64,000 bases of DNA from Cervus elaphus (GCF_910594005.1 NC_057831.1:39080001-39144000); one strand, 5' to 3'. Shown: positions 1-11,627, numbered from the stretch's first letter. Translations and numbers: made by a program. Notes: generated from the letters alone by a model not told the origin.

Positions 1-834
1 AGAATAAATAAAACTTAACGTATCACATTGTCAAGTCCTGACAAACTCAATACAAATAACAGGATTGTATCTTATCTTGAATTAAAACCTCAATCTTCTG
101 AACTCCTATGCTTCTTTATTTAAACCTCTTAGTTCTTGTACTATCTTTTTTATATCAAAACCATTCATGAGAATTACCCGTGGTAGAATGAATGTTGTGG
201 TATTTCCTACAATTCCAGTTTTTCTACCATATTCATTCATTCATTCATTCATACCTCCCATGTTTGGGGCACCAGGAAGATAGAAATACATACCCTAAGC
301 ATAATCCAGTGAGTTTCACTTCAACTTTTGTTAAATGAATGAAATACAGCCTTTCTTGACTATTTTAGTTACTTCTCCAAATCCCTGGAGATATAAATTA
401 TCCTTTCATAGCTCTTCACTCACACATGTTTTTTATTTTAGGATTTTTTTCCCCCACCAAATATGTGTATCTAGCAAGTGATACTCTAGGCCTGGAAAAT
501 AAGTTCTCACGTGGTAGAACCTTTTGTCACCTATTTCAAAAACAAAATCCATATTTATCCGTCATCTCACTTTTGCTTTTATTGCTATAAACTTGTCTGT
601 ATTCATTATAATCATAGTCGCTGACACAGATAATCAGCCCAGTATGTGAAGGGGATTTTCAGAGTTTGCACAAGGCTAGAGAAGAGTTCCCTGGGTGAAA
701 TTTAACCAGGTCCACAGAAAATTCTTACGCTTGCATGTAATATATTTTCAGGCTTTTACTTTGTATCTTATCACTCCTGTGCACAGCACATCCACACTCT
801 GCCATTCTGTTTTGTTTTAAGATATTTTCTGCCA
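1..834. other. AT-rich stretch with no recognised gene
   Basis: No convincing open frame or RNA gene is visible. A short ATTC-type tetranucleotide run sits at 231-253, and the sequence after it loosely resembles the reverse complement of an L2 LINE 3' end, too weakly to call. The last ~15 bases are probably the edge of the ancient L1 that continues after 2380. Confidence 0.5.
231..253. repeat. (ATTC)n microsatellite
   Basis: About five to six units of a TTCA/ATTC tetranucleotide, directly visible. Such runs often grow from the 3' tails of old LINEs, and the flank here is weakly L2-like. Confidence 0.85.
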
Positions 835-850
835 TTGTTCATTTAAAAAT

Positions 851-863
851 TATGTTTACTTTT
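851..863. repeat. Target-site duplication, left copy, of the inverted L1
   Basis: The 13-mer tatgtttactttt here is repeated exactly at 2367-2379. It fixes both ends of the L1 insertion, including the end of the inverted segment. Confidence 0.88.
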
Positions 864-2366
864 TTTTCTTTTTTTTCTGCTCATTTTTTTTTTTAAATTT
901 TTTAAAATTTATTTTTATTAGTTGGGGGCTAATTACTTTACAATATTGTAGTGGTTTTTGTCATACATTGACATGAATCAGCCATGGATTTACATGTATT
1001 CCCCATCCCGATCCCCCCTCCCACCTCCCTCTCCACCTGATTCCTCTGGGTCTTCCCAGTGCACCAGGCCCGAGCACTTGTCTCATGCATCCAGCCTGGG
1101 CTTGTAATCTGTTTCACCCTAGATAATATACATGTTTCGATGCTGTTCTCTCAAAACATCCCACCCTTGCCTTCTCCCACAGAGTCCAAAATTCTGTTCT
1201 GTACATCTGTGTCTCTTTTTCTGTTTTGCATATAGGGTTATTGTTACCATCTTTCTAAATTCCATATATATGCATTAGTATACTGTATTGGTATTATTCT
1301 TTCTGGCTTACTTCACTCTGTATAAGGGGCTCCAGTTTCATCCATCTGATTAGAACTGATTCAAATGAATTCTTTCTGATGGCTGAGTAATATTCCATGG
1401 TGTATATGTACCACAGCTTCCTTATCCATTCATCTGCTGATGGGCATCTAGGTTGCTTCCATGTCCTGGCTATTATAAACAGTGCTGCGATGAACATTGG
1501 GGTGCACGTGTCTCTTTCAGATCTGGTTTTCTTGGTGTGTATGTCCAAGAGTGGGATTGCTGGGTCATATGGCAGTTCTATTTCCAGTTTTTTAAGAAAT
1601 CTCCACACTGTTCTCCATAGCGGCTGTACTAGTTTGCATTCCCACCAACAGTGTAAGAGGGTTCCCTTTTCTCCACAGCCTCTCCAGCATTTATTGCTTG
1701 TAGACTTTTGGATAGTAGCCATCCTGACTGGCGTGTAATGGTACCTCATTGTGGTTTTGATTTTCATTTCTCTGATAATGAGTGATGTGGAGCATCTCTT
1801 CATGTGTTTGTTAGCCATCTGTATGTCTTCTTTGGAGAAATGTCTGTTTAGATCTCTGGCCCATTTTTTGATTGGGTCATTTATTTTTCTGGAATTGAGC
1901 TTCAGGAGTTGCTTGTATATTTTTGAGATTAATCCTTTGTCTGTTTCTTCATTTGCTATTATTTTCTCCCAATCTGAGGGCTGTCTTTTCACCTTGCTTA
2001 TAGTTTCCTTTGTTGTGCAAAAGCTTTTAAGTTTCATTAGATCCCATTTGTTTATTTTTGCTTTTATTTCTAATATTCTGGGAGGTGGGTCATAGAGGAT
2101 CCTGCTGTGATTTATGTTGGAGAGTGTTTTGCCTATGTTCTCCTCTAGGAAATAGAAAGCCCAGAGATAAATCCACGAACCTATGGACACCTTATCTTTG
2201 ACAAAGCAGGCAAGAATATACAATGGAAAAAAGACAACCTCTTTAACAAGTGGTGCTGGGAAAACTGGTCAACCACTTGTAAAAGAATGAAACTAGAACA
2301 CTTTCTAACACCATACACAAAAATAAGCTCAAAATGGATTAAAGATCTAAATGTAGGACCAGAAAC
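864..2366 (-). mobile_element. Young ruminant L1 LINE, 5'-truncated and 5'-inverted
   Basis: From ~864 to ~2150 the minus strand carries an L1 3' end: poly-A (seen as poly-T), a typical ruminant L1 3' UTR, and the C-terminal part of ORF2. From ~2151 to 2366 the plus strand carries the segment that normally lies immediately upstream in ORF2 (reading ...NPRTYGHLIFDKAGKN...), so the 5' end is inverted. This is the signature of twin priming. The duplication tatgtttactttt flanks it exactly at 851-863 and 2367-2379. The element cannot move: most of the 5' half is absent. Confidence 0.93.
1294..2150 (-). pseudogene. L1 ORF2 C-terminal fragment (reverse transcriptase protein tail)
   Basis: This frame stays open for ~285 codons from the inversion junction to its natural stop. 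It corresponds to the C-terminal region of L1 ORF2p, after the endonuclease and reverse transcriptase domains, which are absent. The cysteine-rich C-terminal motif CGEKGTLLHCWWEC is intact, as is the conserved ELPYDPAIPLL segment just after it. The lack of stops or frameshifts suggests a fairly recent insertion. The apparent start codon at 2223 lies in the inverted part and is meaningless, and there is no promoter. Functionally it is a dead fragment. Confidence 0.9.
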
Positions 2367-2379
2367 TATGTTTACTTTT
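2367..2379. repeat. Target-site duplication, right copy, of the inverted L1
   Basis: Exact match to 851-863. Its first bases (tat) overlap the expected L1 sequence at the end of the inverted part, so microhomology may have helped the join. Confidence 0.88.
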
Positions 2380-2995
2380 ATAATACTTTTAGGCTTACAG
2401 TAAAGTTGCAAAGATAATATTAGAGTTCCCATATATACTTTGCTTTGTTTTCCCCATTGTCAACACCTTACATTTCCATGGTTCATCTGGCAAAATTAAG
2501 AAATTGTCATTGGTTCATTACTGTTAACTAAAGTCCAGACTCAATTTTGATTTCACCAATTTTTCCATTAAAATCCTCCTTCTCAGTAGCCAGTTTGTCC
2601 CACCTAACTTTCATTGCTGTTCTATCTCCACTGTCCTTCTTGTCTATGAGAATCTTTCTGGTTTTTCATGGCTTTGACAGTCTTGTTAATATTCTTAGAA
2701 TTTCCCTCAATTTGGGTTCTCTAATGTTTTTGTTATGATTAGACTGGGGCTATAGGCTTGGGAAAGAATATCACAGAAGCAAAGTGCCTCTCTCTTTTCT
2801 TTATATCAGGGGTGCATGCCATCACTGATGATGTAAAGCTTCACCAGTTGAATAACGTAGTGTTTTTGAAGGTTTCCTCATTGTACAGTTATTATTTTCT
2901 CCCTTTCCTGTGCTATTCTTTGGAAAGAACCCCTAAGTTAGCAAATTTTCAAGGAAGTTGGAGAGAATCTAAATTCTGCCTTCCTGATAGTTGAA
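2380..2995 (-). mobile_element. Ancient mammalian L1 (L1M-type) 3' region
   Basis: The plus strand shows the reverse complement of an old L1M 3' UTR: wording such as ccctcaatttgggtt, attagactggggctat and ttctttggaaagaa, heavily diverged. The element was interrupted by the young L1, and its 3' edge probably continues to the left of 851. No usable coding frame remains. Confidence 0.65.
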
Positions 2996-3081
2996 ATTTA
3001 GAATTATTCTGTAATAAAGTTTTGCTATCTTATAACTACTTGTAAATTCTTTATTTATGATCAAAATATCCCTTTAAATTG

Positions 3082-3315
3082 GGGCTCCCCAGGTGGCACA
3101 GTGGTAAAGAATCTGCCTGCCAATGTAGGAGACACAGGAGACCTGGGTTCAATCCCTGGGTCAGGAAGATCCCCTGGAGGAGGAAATGGCAACCCACCCC
3201 AGTATTTTTGCCTGGAAAATTCCATGGACAAAGGAGCCTGGCAGGCTATAATAGTCCATAGGGTTGCCAAGAGTCAGACACAACTGAGCGACTGAACATA
3301 GCACACAGCACAGCA
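3082..3315 (+). mobile_element. Bov-tA SINE
   Basis: A tRNA-derived head (gtggtaaagaatctgcc, then the B-box-like ggttcaatccc) is followed by the Bov-A body (ccagtattttgcc-like, atggacaaaggagcctgg) and the tail actgagcgactgaac. An imperfect 12-bp duplication (10/12) flanks it at 3069-3080 and 3316-3327. Open frames of 60-70 codons on both strands here are SINE artefacts. Confidence 0.95.
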
Positions 3316-3437
3316 TCCTCTTAAATTATTTAATAAAAATGGCTTCCTCTTATAATTGCATTATCTCCAGCTGTCCTTTCTTAGATAAATGCTGTCACAT
3401 AAATGTCCATGTAGGTATATATCCACAGCATGTACAG

Positions 3438-3456
3438 ATATATATATATATATATA
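3438..3456. repeat. (TA)n microsatellite
   Basis: About nine to ten uninterrupted AT dinucleotides, directly visible. Confidence 0.9.
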
Positions 3457-4435
3457 AAACCTTCATGAAGCAGAAAGTTTTCACTTCTTACCACCTCCTT
3501 CCTTTTCTTCCTGCTTTACTCTCCTCAACTTCAGAATCTTTAGTCTTTCCAATCTTTTCCCATCCCACTTTTCTTACCTTCATTCTGTAGCAACCACTTT
3601 TTCACTCCACACTCATGGGAGGGACTATTGACAAAGTGAGGACAGTGTCTTCTAGAAATAAATAAATTTGATTTATGGGAAAGGATGATACATACACTAA
3701 TAGATTAAAAAATGGATTTTATTTGTTCTTTGAGAGTTGAAAATAGAACATGCCTTTGAATATATAGCTACTCTCATAAAAGACAGTATTTTCTTTTATT
3801 TTTTGGTTTCATTTATAATTTATACAATAAACATAAATAAAGTGCCCAACATGTACAATGAACTGTTACCGTGCTAAAGGGGACCATGTCTCCCACCATA
3901 CTCAAGAAATTTTTAGGAGTTAACTGAAAATAGTTGTTTCCAAGTTAAAGATTATCATAATAAATATTTATAAAAAATTAAATTCCTTTAAAGGTTGTTA
4001 AATAATTTTCCAATAGCATAGCTTGAAACTTCTTTCCCAGTGAACAGCAAACAATAGTGTTCTCTCTGCATCTCTGCTTTTCCACTAGCCTCCAAGTAAT
4101 AACTTTCCTGTTATACCTTGTTTTATACTATAAAAATAAATGAAAGTAGAAGCCTAGCCTTAACTAGCCTCAACTAAAATGTCTCTTCCATCTAAAAAAT
4201 TATATTTTCTAATAGGATAGAAATAGGAATTTAAATTTTGATCCTATTATTTTCTGCAAATTACCAAAATCTCTGAGACTCAATTTCTTGATCAGTAGAA
4301 ATTAATTGAATGTAATGATATTTTTTTAATGCATAGAATTTCTAACTTAAATATGCATAAGTTAAGTGCCATTTCCCTCTTGTCTTTTCCTCCTACTCAT
4401 GGCTTAAAGAAAACTTTAAATTAATAGATATGGTC

Positions 4436-4530
4436 TTAAATTTTGATCTCATCCTTAGGCAAATTACTTAGATTTTTTTCTGATTCAGCTTCTTCATCTA
4501 CAAGTGTGGAGTTAATATAATGATTCTATT
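4436..4530 (+). mobile_element. MIR SINE fragment
   Basis: The order of features fits a decayed MIR core: a word like gatctcatccttaggcaaattactta (compare the MIR phrase for loss of trailing tRNA-like part), then cagcttcttcatctacaa and an AT-rich end. Similar but weaker wording occurs at 4230-4300. Divergence is high, so this is a family-level call only. Confidence 0.45.
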
Positions 4531-6559
4531 ACTATTTGTTGGTGTTCAGGTGAGATTATGTATAGGAAATATCTTTCTCAATTATGTCACTATATATGCT
4601 GGTTATTTTCTCTCTTTATACCCCATCCTGATTTTGGATGTATTTGCCCAAAAGAAGAGACAGTATTGGGATGAAAATCTGTTTCATTGGAGAGAGAGCA
4701 TAAGCTTTGGAATCAAGGAGCCTCTGGAGTGAATCATGGCTCACCAACTCATTAATGCTTGCAATATACCTTCAGGCTTCTCCAATTTTCTCTTTCTTGA
4801 AATAGTACAAATATCCTTGAGAGGATTAAACCAGGTAATGCATTTTAAAAAAATGTTGTTTATTTTTTGAGGTAATACTGCTAAAAAGTACAGTGCTTTT
4901 AATATATAAGTAAATTCAATCTGTTTTGCTTCATTATATTAATGATATTTTCAGTATATATTTCTGAAACTATAACTAGATTAACTTCACCTTGAATTAC
5001 TGTTCTGAACAACCATCAGGAAATGTTCTGGGTGAGAATGGCATTAATCCCTTGTATGGATTAACCACTTATTCATTTATTCAACTAATATTGACTGAGT
5101 ATCTACATGTGAAGGTATCTGCTCTGGATGCTAATTTATTCTAGGCTGTTTGAAAGCATTCTTTCCATACAGTTTAAAATAATGTCAATAAAAAAAGTTC
5201 ATCAAGCAAAGTAATTACCTGATTATAAATATTTGGTTATTTGACCATTATGAGCTACATTTGATATAAAAAATGAGATATAAAAAAGGCATTTCAGGAC
5301 TGTAAATGCTATGTTTGAAGGGGTGCTAACCAAAGGTCGGGTGCTACTTTCTGTATCTACGGGTCTTCTCCATAGTTGACAACATAATATGCTTCAGGTA
5401 AGTCAGATAAAGACTGAAACCTTCTCTGAAGAGTATTTATGAAGTGCCTGGACTTTCTATAAACTTGATGGCCATTTTCCACTGAGTTTGAAGGAAAAAA
5501 GGCTCCAATTCTGGAGCAGAGTCATTTAAATAAAAGGTTGATGCAGGTCCTACCTCTTCTGTCCCATCAAAATATTTTTTTCTCATGGACTCCTGGAGCT
5601 CCGAGACCATGACTTTGCTACAAAAGACCTAGTTGTGCACTTCTTATTAACATGCACATGTGTCAATAATAATTCTCTTTGGAAAATTAGCCTCAAGTGG
5701 GCTTGTTATTTGAATACCAACAGTGGTTTTGAGTTCTCAATGTAGGATTATCTGCTAGTTAATGTGACAACAGCAGACAGACATATATATGTGTGAGACA
5801 AAGAGACATGAACTAGATAATAAGGTATTTTAATTAGTGACATTTGACCTTTAAGCTTGATAATTAGAAGTGCCTTCTCCAGAGTAAAAATTATTTATCT
5901 ATGATCTACTATTTCCTTGTTGTGTGACCCTGGGAGAGTTTCTCTAACTCCTGTACAACTGGATTTCTACTTTTTTGTAATAGATCTGAGTCAATTTTCC
6001 AATTTACTGGATTAACAAACGATTAACTTCAAGGATGCCTCTAAACTGCTTAGTGCAGTTTTGTACATCTTAAGTATTCAGTGAATAATGTTTAATCTTT
6101 TTGTTATTTTTAATATCATTATTATGTTTATTGATGATAGAGGAAATGATGGGCTGAGAGCAGTGAGAAGTAAGATCTCCCAAATATTTTCACTATTTCA
6201 TTTTTGCATGCTGTTTATTCCCCAGCCATTTCTTTAATCACTTCCATTCTCTGCTTCTTACTGCAATGTGGCTCACACTGAGATTATTCTTTGCAGAGAA
6301 TCTAGGGGGAGCTTGTGGTACAGAAATTAAGAAGGCATGAACAAAAATAAAGAATTGTTTACTGGAAGCCACCCGAGATTTGAAGTAAACCAGAGCTGAG
6401 TTTGGATTGGCCTCCATCATTTGCTGTCTCAGCAACCCTGCACACATCTCTTAGTTTCTTACTCCTTTAATTCTCAGCAGTAAATGAAATAAATCACATC
6501 CATGCTTCAGGGATAATATGAAAGTTTAGAAGATAAAGAACCCATAAGAATTAAGAAAA

Positions 6560-6955
6560 TGAAAGACAAAAATTTCAAATAGAAAAAATTTTTTAAAAGA
6601 TGTAAGCAGACATTTCACAAAGGAAAAAACATAACTGTTAAATATATAGCAAGATTTTCAGTTTCACTAGTAATCTGAAAAATGTAAATAAAACCATAAT
6701 GAGATACCATTTTACCTATTAGATGGACACATTTATTTTTAAAGCCTGACAATATTAAATACTAGTGCAATGTGGCAGAATAGAAACTCTGACCCATGGT
6801 GGTGAGAAAACAGTGCAACTCTTAACAACTTACTTAACTAGTAGAGCTGAAGGTTTGCAAATACTAGGACCAAACAATCTTTCTATTGAGTCTTTACACA
6901 GAGGAACTACTTGAGGAAAAAAGTGAGTATGAAGATGATTGACATTTTTATCACC
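6560..6955 (+). mobile_element. Ancient L1 ORF2 end fragment
   Basis: The plus strand matches the order of L1 ORF2 C-terminal coding DNA: a gacatttcacaaagga word, then aaaaccataatgagataccat, then aaagcctgacaatatt and the aactct...ggtggtg region. Many substitutions and broken frames indicate an old mammalian L1. Confidence 0.65.
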
Positions 6956-7427
6956 ATCTATATGCCAAGGGCTTTACAATGTCTTTTATCCTCTCAGACA
7001 TGTAAATGTGGCTCTTAACTCCAGATAAAATATTCATGTGGAGCAATCCTTGTGGATCATACTCTAGAGTACCATTTATAATTTCATGATTTAATTAAGT
7101 ACTGGCCCCTGTACAGACATATGTACAATGTGTCGTTTATTCACCCAGGAGACTGATTAGACACCATTGTCAGGACAGGACAGGGAAATCACTGGAGATA
7201 CCTGCTTTGCATCCCATCTCAGATCTAAATGAAATTTAAGTTTTAGCGTCTGCTGAAACTTAGCATGTGGGTGGCCTTTCCAACAAGGTTCACAAATTAC
7301 TCTTCAGATAAACTTTATTCATAAATCATTAGTTTCTAGTTACATATTATGGGACTTTTATACAAGATTTCAGACATTTTTCTCTTCTTTTGCAAGATAC
7401 CCTTCTTCCCGGTGATATGAAATGAAT
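6956..7427. other. No recognised feature
   Basis: AT-rich sequence without a convincing open frame or a repeat I can name. Confidence 0.4.
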
Positions 7428-7439
7428 ACATATAAAATT

Positions 7440-7648
7440 GAGTTTCCCTGATAGCTCAGTGGTAAAGAATCTGCCTGCCAATGCAGGAGATGAGGGCTCA
7501 ATCCCTGGGTCAGGATGATCCCCTGAAGAAGAAAATGGCAACCTACTCCAGTATTCTTGCCTGGGAAATCCAATGGACAGAGGAGCCTGGTGGGCTACAG
7601 TCCATGGTGTCAAAAAAGCATCAGATGCAACTTAGTGACTAAACAACA
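7440..7648 (+). mobile_element. Bov-tA SINE with exact target duplication
   Basis: Full tRNA-like head, Bov-A body and tail are present. The exact 12-mer acatataaaatt occurs at 7428-7439 and 7649-7660, delimiting the insertion precisely. Open frames on the minus strand are artefacts of the SINE body. Confidence 0.96.
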
Positions 7649-7660
7649 ACATATAAAATT

Positions 7661-8204
7661 ATGAGTAATATGCCACCCAACATACATTTCCACAATAATA
7701 CTTTGAAACAAGCTCTCTTAATCAAGCTTCACATAATAGATTCAAGAGGCAAATGTAGTTCCTGCTTCATGGTGTAAGCCACATTGACATTTATAACATG
7801 TTCAGTCTCAGGGTTTGAAGTCTCTCTTCTAGTGTGTTGGCATACTAATACTTTAATTTGCTGAGTGTGTACAGTTACCCAGAGCCAATTTACTTCCCCA
7901 GTGTGATTGTGTCAGTATTCCTTGTTACTATACTGATGTAATTCTGCTAAAATTTACATAAATTAGTTAAATAAACATGTGAAAGAAGCTTTTATAATAA
8001 AAACTATGTTAAAAGACTCAATAAAGAGAATTCCTTAGAATACTGTGGAATTAGGTATAATAGAGACAGTTGATGAGATAGGGAAAATAATAACACTGTA
8101 AGATAAATATGAAAGTCTGATATGTGTCATGAGCACATCTAAATTCTTCCTTCAATTTTAAGAAACTGGAATTGGTAACCATATAAGACACATTTGGGGT
8201 GAAA
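7661..8204. other. No recognised feature
   Basis: AT-rich unique-looking sequence. No coding or RNA feature is supported. Confidence 0.4.
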
Positions 8205-8222
8205 TATGTAAGAAAGGTAAAG

Positions 8223-8431
8223 TGAAAGTGAAGTCGCTCAGTCGTGTCCGACTCTTTGCGACCCAGTGGACTGTAGCCTACCAGGCTTCTCCATCCATAG
8301 GATTTTCCAGGCAAGGTTACTGGAGTGGGTTGCTATTTCCTTCTCCAGGGGATCTTCCCGACCCAGGAATCGAACCCAGGTTTCCTGCATTGCAGGCAGA
8401 TGCTTTACCCTCTAAGCCACCAGGGAAGCCC
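8223..8431 (-). mobile_element. Bov-tA SINE with 18-bp target duplication
   Basis: Read on the minus strand it is a complete Bov-tA: head ggcttccctggtggcttaga, then B box, body and tail. Flanks tatgtaagaaaggtaaag (8205-8222) and tatataagaaaggtaaag (8432-8449) match at 17 of 18 positions. Confidence 0.96.
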
Positions 8432-8613
8432 TATATAAGAAAGGTAAAGGGGGTGCAAAGACAGACATAGGCACCTTGTCTGTATATGTTTTAAGTTTAA
8501 AATGTTATAGTTCCCTGCTGTATCAATATTTCCAACTAAATTGGTCAATTATCCTTTCTGATCAGCTTTGATAAAAAGAGATTACACGGTAGTGATAAAG
8601 CTTTGGCATCTAA

Positions 8614-8835
8614 TCTTTTCAGGTGGCATAGTGGTGAAAAATCTGCCTGCCAAAGGAGGAGATGCAAGAGACAGGTACAATCCTTGGGTTGGGAAGATCC
8701 CTTGAAGAAGGAAATGGTAACCCACTCCAGTTTTATGCCTGGAAAATTACATGGACAAAGGAGCTTACGGGCTACAACCCATGAGGTCAAAAAAATTAGA
8801 CACGACTGAGCACACCCACACACCTACACACACAA
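8614..8835 (+). mobile_element. Bov-tA SINE, worn head, AC/A-rich tail
   Basis: Bov-tA head from gtggcatagtggtgaaaaatctgcc, with body and tail. The tail runs into an AC-rich and A-rich segment to about 8858. It is more diverged than most Bov-tA copies in the window and lies just upstream of the BovB LINE. Confidence 0.9.
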
Positions 8836-8944
8836 AAAATTAAAAAAGAAAAAAAGAGCCAGCTTTAGGTAGTATTATGTGTGCAAGAAGTAAACAAGGA
8901 TATTTTCTCAACTAATTCTAAAATAATGGACACCTAAAAGAGGA

Positions 8945-10664
8945 AAATAATAGAATGGGAAAGACAAGAGATCTCTTCAAGAAAATTAGAGATACAAAGG
9001 GAACATTTCATGCAAAGATGGCTACAATAAAGGACTGAAATGGTATGGACCTAACAGAAGCAGAAGATATTAAGAGGTGGCAAGAATACACAGAAGAGCT
9101 ATACAAAAAAGATCTTCATGACTCAGATAACCATGATGGTGTGGTCAGTCAGCTAGAGCCAGACATCCTGGAATGTGAAGTCAAGTGGGCCTTAGGAAGC
9201 ATCACTACGAACAAAGCTAGTGGAGGTGACGGAATTCCAGTTGAGCCTATTTCAAATCCTAAGAGATGATGCTGTGAAAGTGCCACACTCAATACGTCAG
9301 CAAATTGGAAAACTCAGTGGTGGTCACAGGACTGGAAAAGGTCAGTTTTCATTCCAATCCCAAAGAAAGGCAATGCCAAAGAATGCTCAAACTACTGCAC
9401 AATTGCACTCATCTCACACGCTAACAAAGTAATGCTCAAAATTCTCCAAGTCAGGATTCAACAGTATGTGAACCGTGAACTTGCAGATGTTCAAACTGGT
9501 TTTAGAAAAGGCAGAGAAACCAGAGATCAAATTGCCAAAATCTGCTGTATCATCAAAAAAGCAAGAGAGTTCCAGAAAGACACCTACTTCTGCTTTATTG
9601 ACTAAGCCAAACCTTTGACTATGTAGATCACAACAAACTGTGAAAAATTCTGAAAGAGATGGGAATACCAGACCACCTAATCTGCCTCCTGAGAAATCTG
9701 TATGCAAGTAAAGAAGCAACAGTTAGAACTGGATATGGAATAATAGACTGGTTCCAAATAGGAAAAGGAGTACATCAAGGCTTATATTGTCACCCTGCTT
9801 ATTTAAATTATATGGAGAGTACATCATGCAAAATGCCAGGCTGGATGAAGCACAAGCTGGAGTCAAGATTGCCAGGAGAAATATCAATAACTTCAGAAAT
9901 GTAGATGACACCACCCTTATGGCAGAAAGCAAAGAGGAACTAAAGAGCCTCTTGATGAAAGTGAAAGAGGAGAGTGAAAAAGTTGGCTTAAAACTCAGCA
10001 TGGTCATGGCATCTGGTCCCATCACTTCATAGCAAATAAGTGGGGAAACAATGGAAACAGTGAGAGACTTTATATTTGAGGTCTCCAAAATCACTACAGA
10101 TGGTAACTGCAGCCATGAAATTAAAAGATCCTTGCTCCTTGGAAGAAAAGATGTGACCAACTAGACAGCATATTAGGAAACAGAGACATTACTTTGCCAA
10201 TGAAGGTCCGTGTAGTCAAAGCTATGGTTTTTCCAGTAGTCATGTATGGATGTGAGAGTTGGACTATAAAGAAAGCTGAGTACCAAAGAACTGATGCTTT
10301 TGAACTGTGGTGTTGGAGAAAATTCTTGAGTCCCTTGGACTGCAAGGAGATCCAACCAGTCAATCCTAAAGGAGATCAGTCCTTAATATTCATTGGAAGG
10401 ACTGATGCTGAAGCTGAAACTCCAATGCTTTGGCCATCTGATGCAAAGAGTTGACTCATTTGAAAAGACCCTGATGCTGGGAAAGATTGAAGGCAGGAGG
10501 AGAAGGGGACGATAGAGGATGAGATGTTTGGATGGCATCACCAGCTCAATGGACATGAGGTTGAGTAAACTCCGGGAGTTGGTGATGGACAAGGAAGCCT
10601 GGTGTGCTGCAGTCCATGGGCTTGCAAAGAGTCAGACATGACTGAGCAACTGAACTGAACTGAC
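8945..10664 (+). mobile_element. BovB (RTE clade) LINE, 5'-truncated, ORF destroyed
   Basis: About 1.7 kb of BovB running from the region between endonuclease and reverse transcriptase through the RT domain and C-terminus to the tail actgaactgaactgac. Readable blocks in shifting frames include NKASGGDGIPVE, FRKGRETRDQIAKI, MGIPDHLICLLRNLYA, AMVFPVVMYGCESWTIKKAE and FELWCWRKFL. It is the longest of three BovB copies here. BovB supplies the machinery that mobilises the Bov SINEs, with which it shares its 3' end. Confidence 0.95.
9045..10454 (+). pseudogene. BovB reverse transcriptase ORF remnant
   Basis: The RT region is split over all three frames. Within the IDYAKAFD-type segment a TAA lies at 9603-9605 and a base appears lost at ~9611; TGA is at 9641-9643 where tryptophan is expected; another base appears lost at ~9782 in the QG...LSP segment; and TAG is at 10030-10032. 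The catalytic YADD box (9898-9909) reads NVDD. The losses are judged against my knowledge of BovB coding sequence, while the stops and frame changes are directly visible. No activity is possible. Confidence 0.9.
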
Positions 10665-11627
10665 TGGCTGATAGTAGGATAGAGTCCCTTTCACGTACTC
10701 TTCCTTTTAAGTTTCTTGAGAAGCTATTCCTTGTTTGGTGAATCAGACTTGATGTATTGGAAGTTCCATTATGTAGTCAATAAATTTTTGTTCTTGTGAT
10801 AGCCTAAATTCAAGAATTTTGTTTTTCTGAGAGTAAGACCCAATGATGTTATAGGACCATCATTAAAGATTATACTTTTACTTGACTTGTCTTGTTTAAT
10901 ATAGTAGTGAGGGGCTCTCATTCCCGAGATCCCTCAAGTGGGTTCTTTGGAGTATCCAGAAGTAAGCTGAGGAAGGATCTTTCTCCCTCTCTAGTTACTG
11001 AAATTAAGTCACACATAGATTACCTAATTCAAGCTATAATTGAGACAATACTGGTAGTGGCCACCAATCATTCTTGTCAAGTTAACATGGTGCCCTCAGA
11101 AATTCTCATGGATCCTTTTCATTTAGTTCCCTGGTATCATGGTGGATTGATTAGCAGCTCTGCTCTTTTAAAAAGACCATCATTCAAATTTACCTTTCTC
11201 TTCAATCACTCCTAGTTTTCTGGTGATTCATATCGCAATATAAGTGGGCACCTATACATTGCAAATCAGTCATGTTTTTCATTAGGCAAATGTAATGGCA
11301 GTCCTAAGGAGGTACAGATGGTTATGGCTTGTAGTAGAATGAATTATTGCCAAAAGGAATAAAACAGTCTTAAAATGCAATGGCAGTCTTGAATAGTGAA
11401 ACTGGTAGAATGTCAGAGTTGTAATCCCTTTCTTATTAGCTTTGAGCTTGCTGGTGTCTTTATTAGTAGTTCATTTGGAGCCATTGGAGCTCCTGAATCA
11501 TTGACCAAAATGTCAAACCTTAGTTCTACTCCTCTATTCTAATAAAAATAATTGTTCACATAGACTGAGACCATATTGCCTTCCATGGTCTGTAATAAGG
11601 GATTCATATTTTATTTAATGTTTTATA
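10665..11627. other. Unassigned stretch, possibly old repeat
   Basis: A 107-codon open frame at 10892-11215 on the plus strand shows no domain I recognise and no splice context that supports an exon. Composition is slightly less AT-rich than the surroundings. An old retroelement origin is possible but not demonstrable by eye. Confidence 0.35.

Larger units (their letters stand above)
3317..6559. other. Long gene-free AT-rich stretch with faint old repeats
   Basis: No coding region is supported; the longest open frames (70-83 codons) have no recognisable domain. A TA microsatellite is at 3438-3456. MIR-like wording is seen near 4230-4300, 4436-4530 and 5900-5960. An L2-like reverse 3' end (ttattcaac...ttgactgagtatctac) is near 5070-5150. 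The rest shows nothing I recognise. Confidence 0.55.

Noticed and set aside
1397..2095. Plus-strand open frames of 113 and 114 codons
   Set aside because: They are antisense translations of the L1 ORF2 remnant on the minus strand.
3061..3295. Overlapping 60-69 codon frames on both strands
   Set aside because: They translate a Bov-tA SINE. The same peptides (for example LPANAGD, FSRQEYWSGLPFP) recur at every Bov SINE in the window.
7440..7520. tRNA-like A and B boxes here and in every Bov-tA head
   Set aside because: They belong to tRNA-derived SINEs. No cloverleaf with an intact acceptor stem and anticodon arm was found, so no tRNA gene is called.
9787..10032. Well-preserved 81-codon BovB RT frame as a possible domesticated gene
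   Set aside because: The catalytic box is NVDD, stops and frame shifts flank it, and no start or promoter context exists. It is a decayed LINE.
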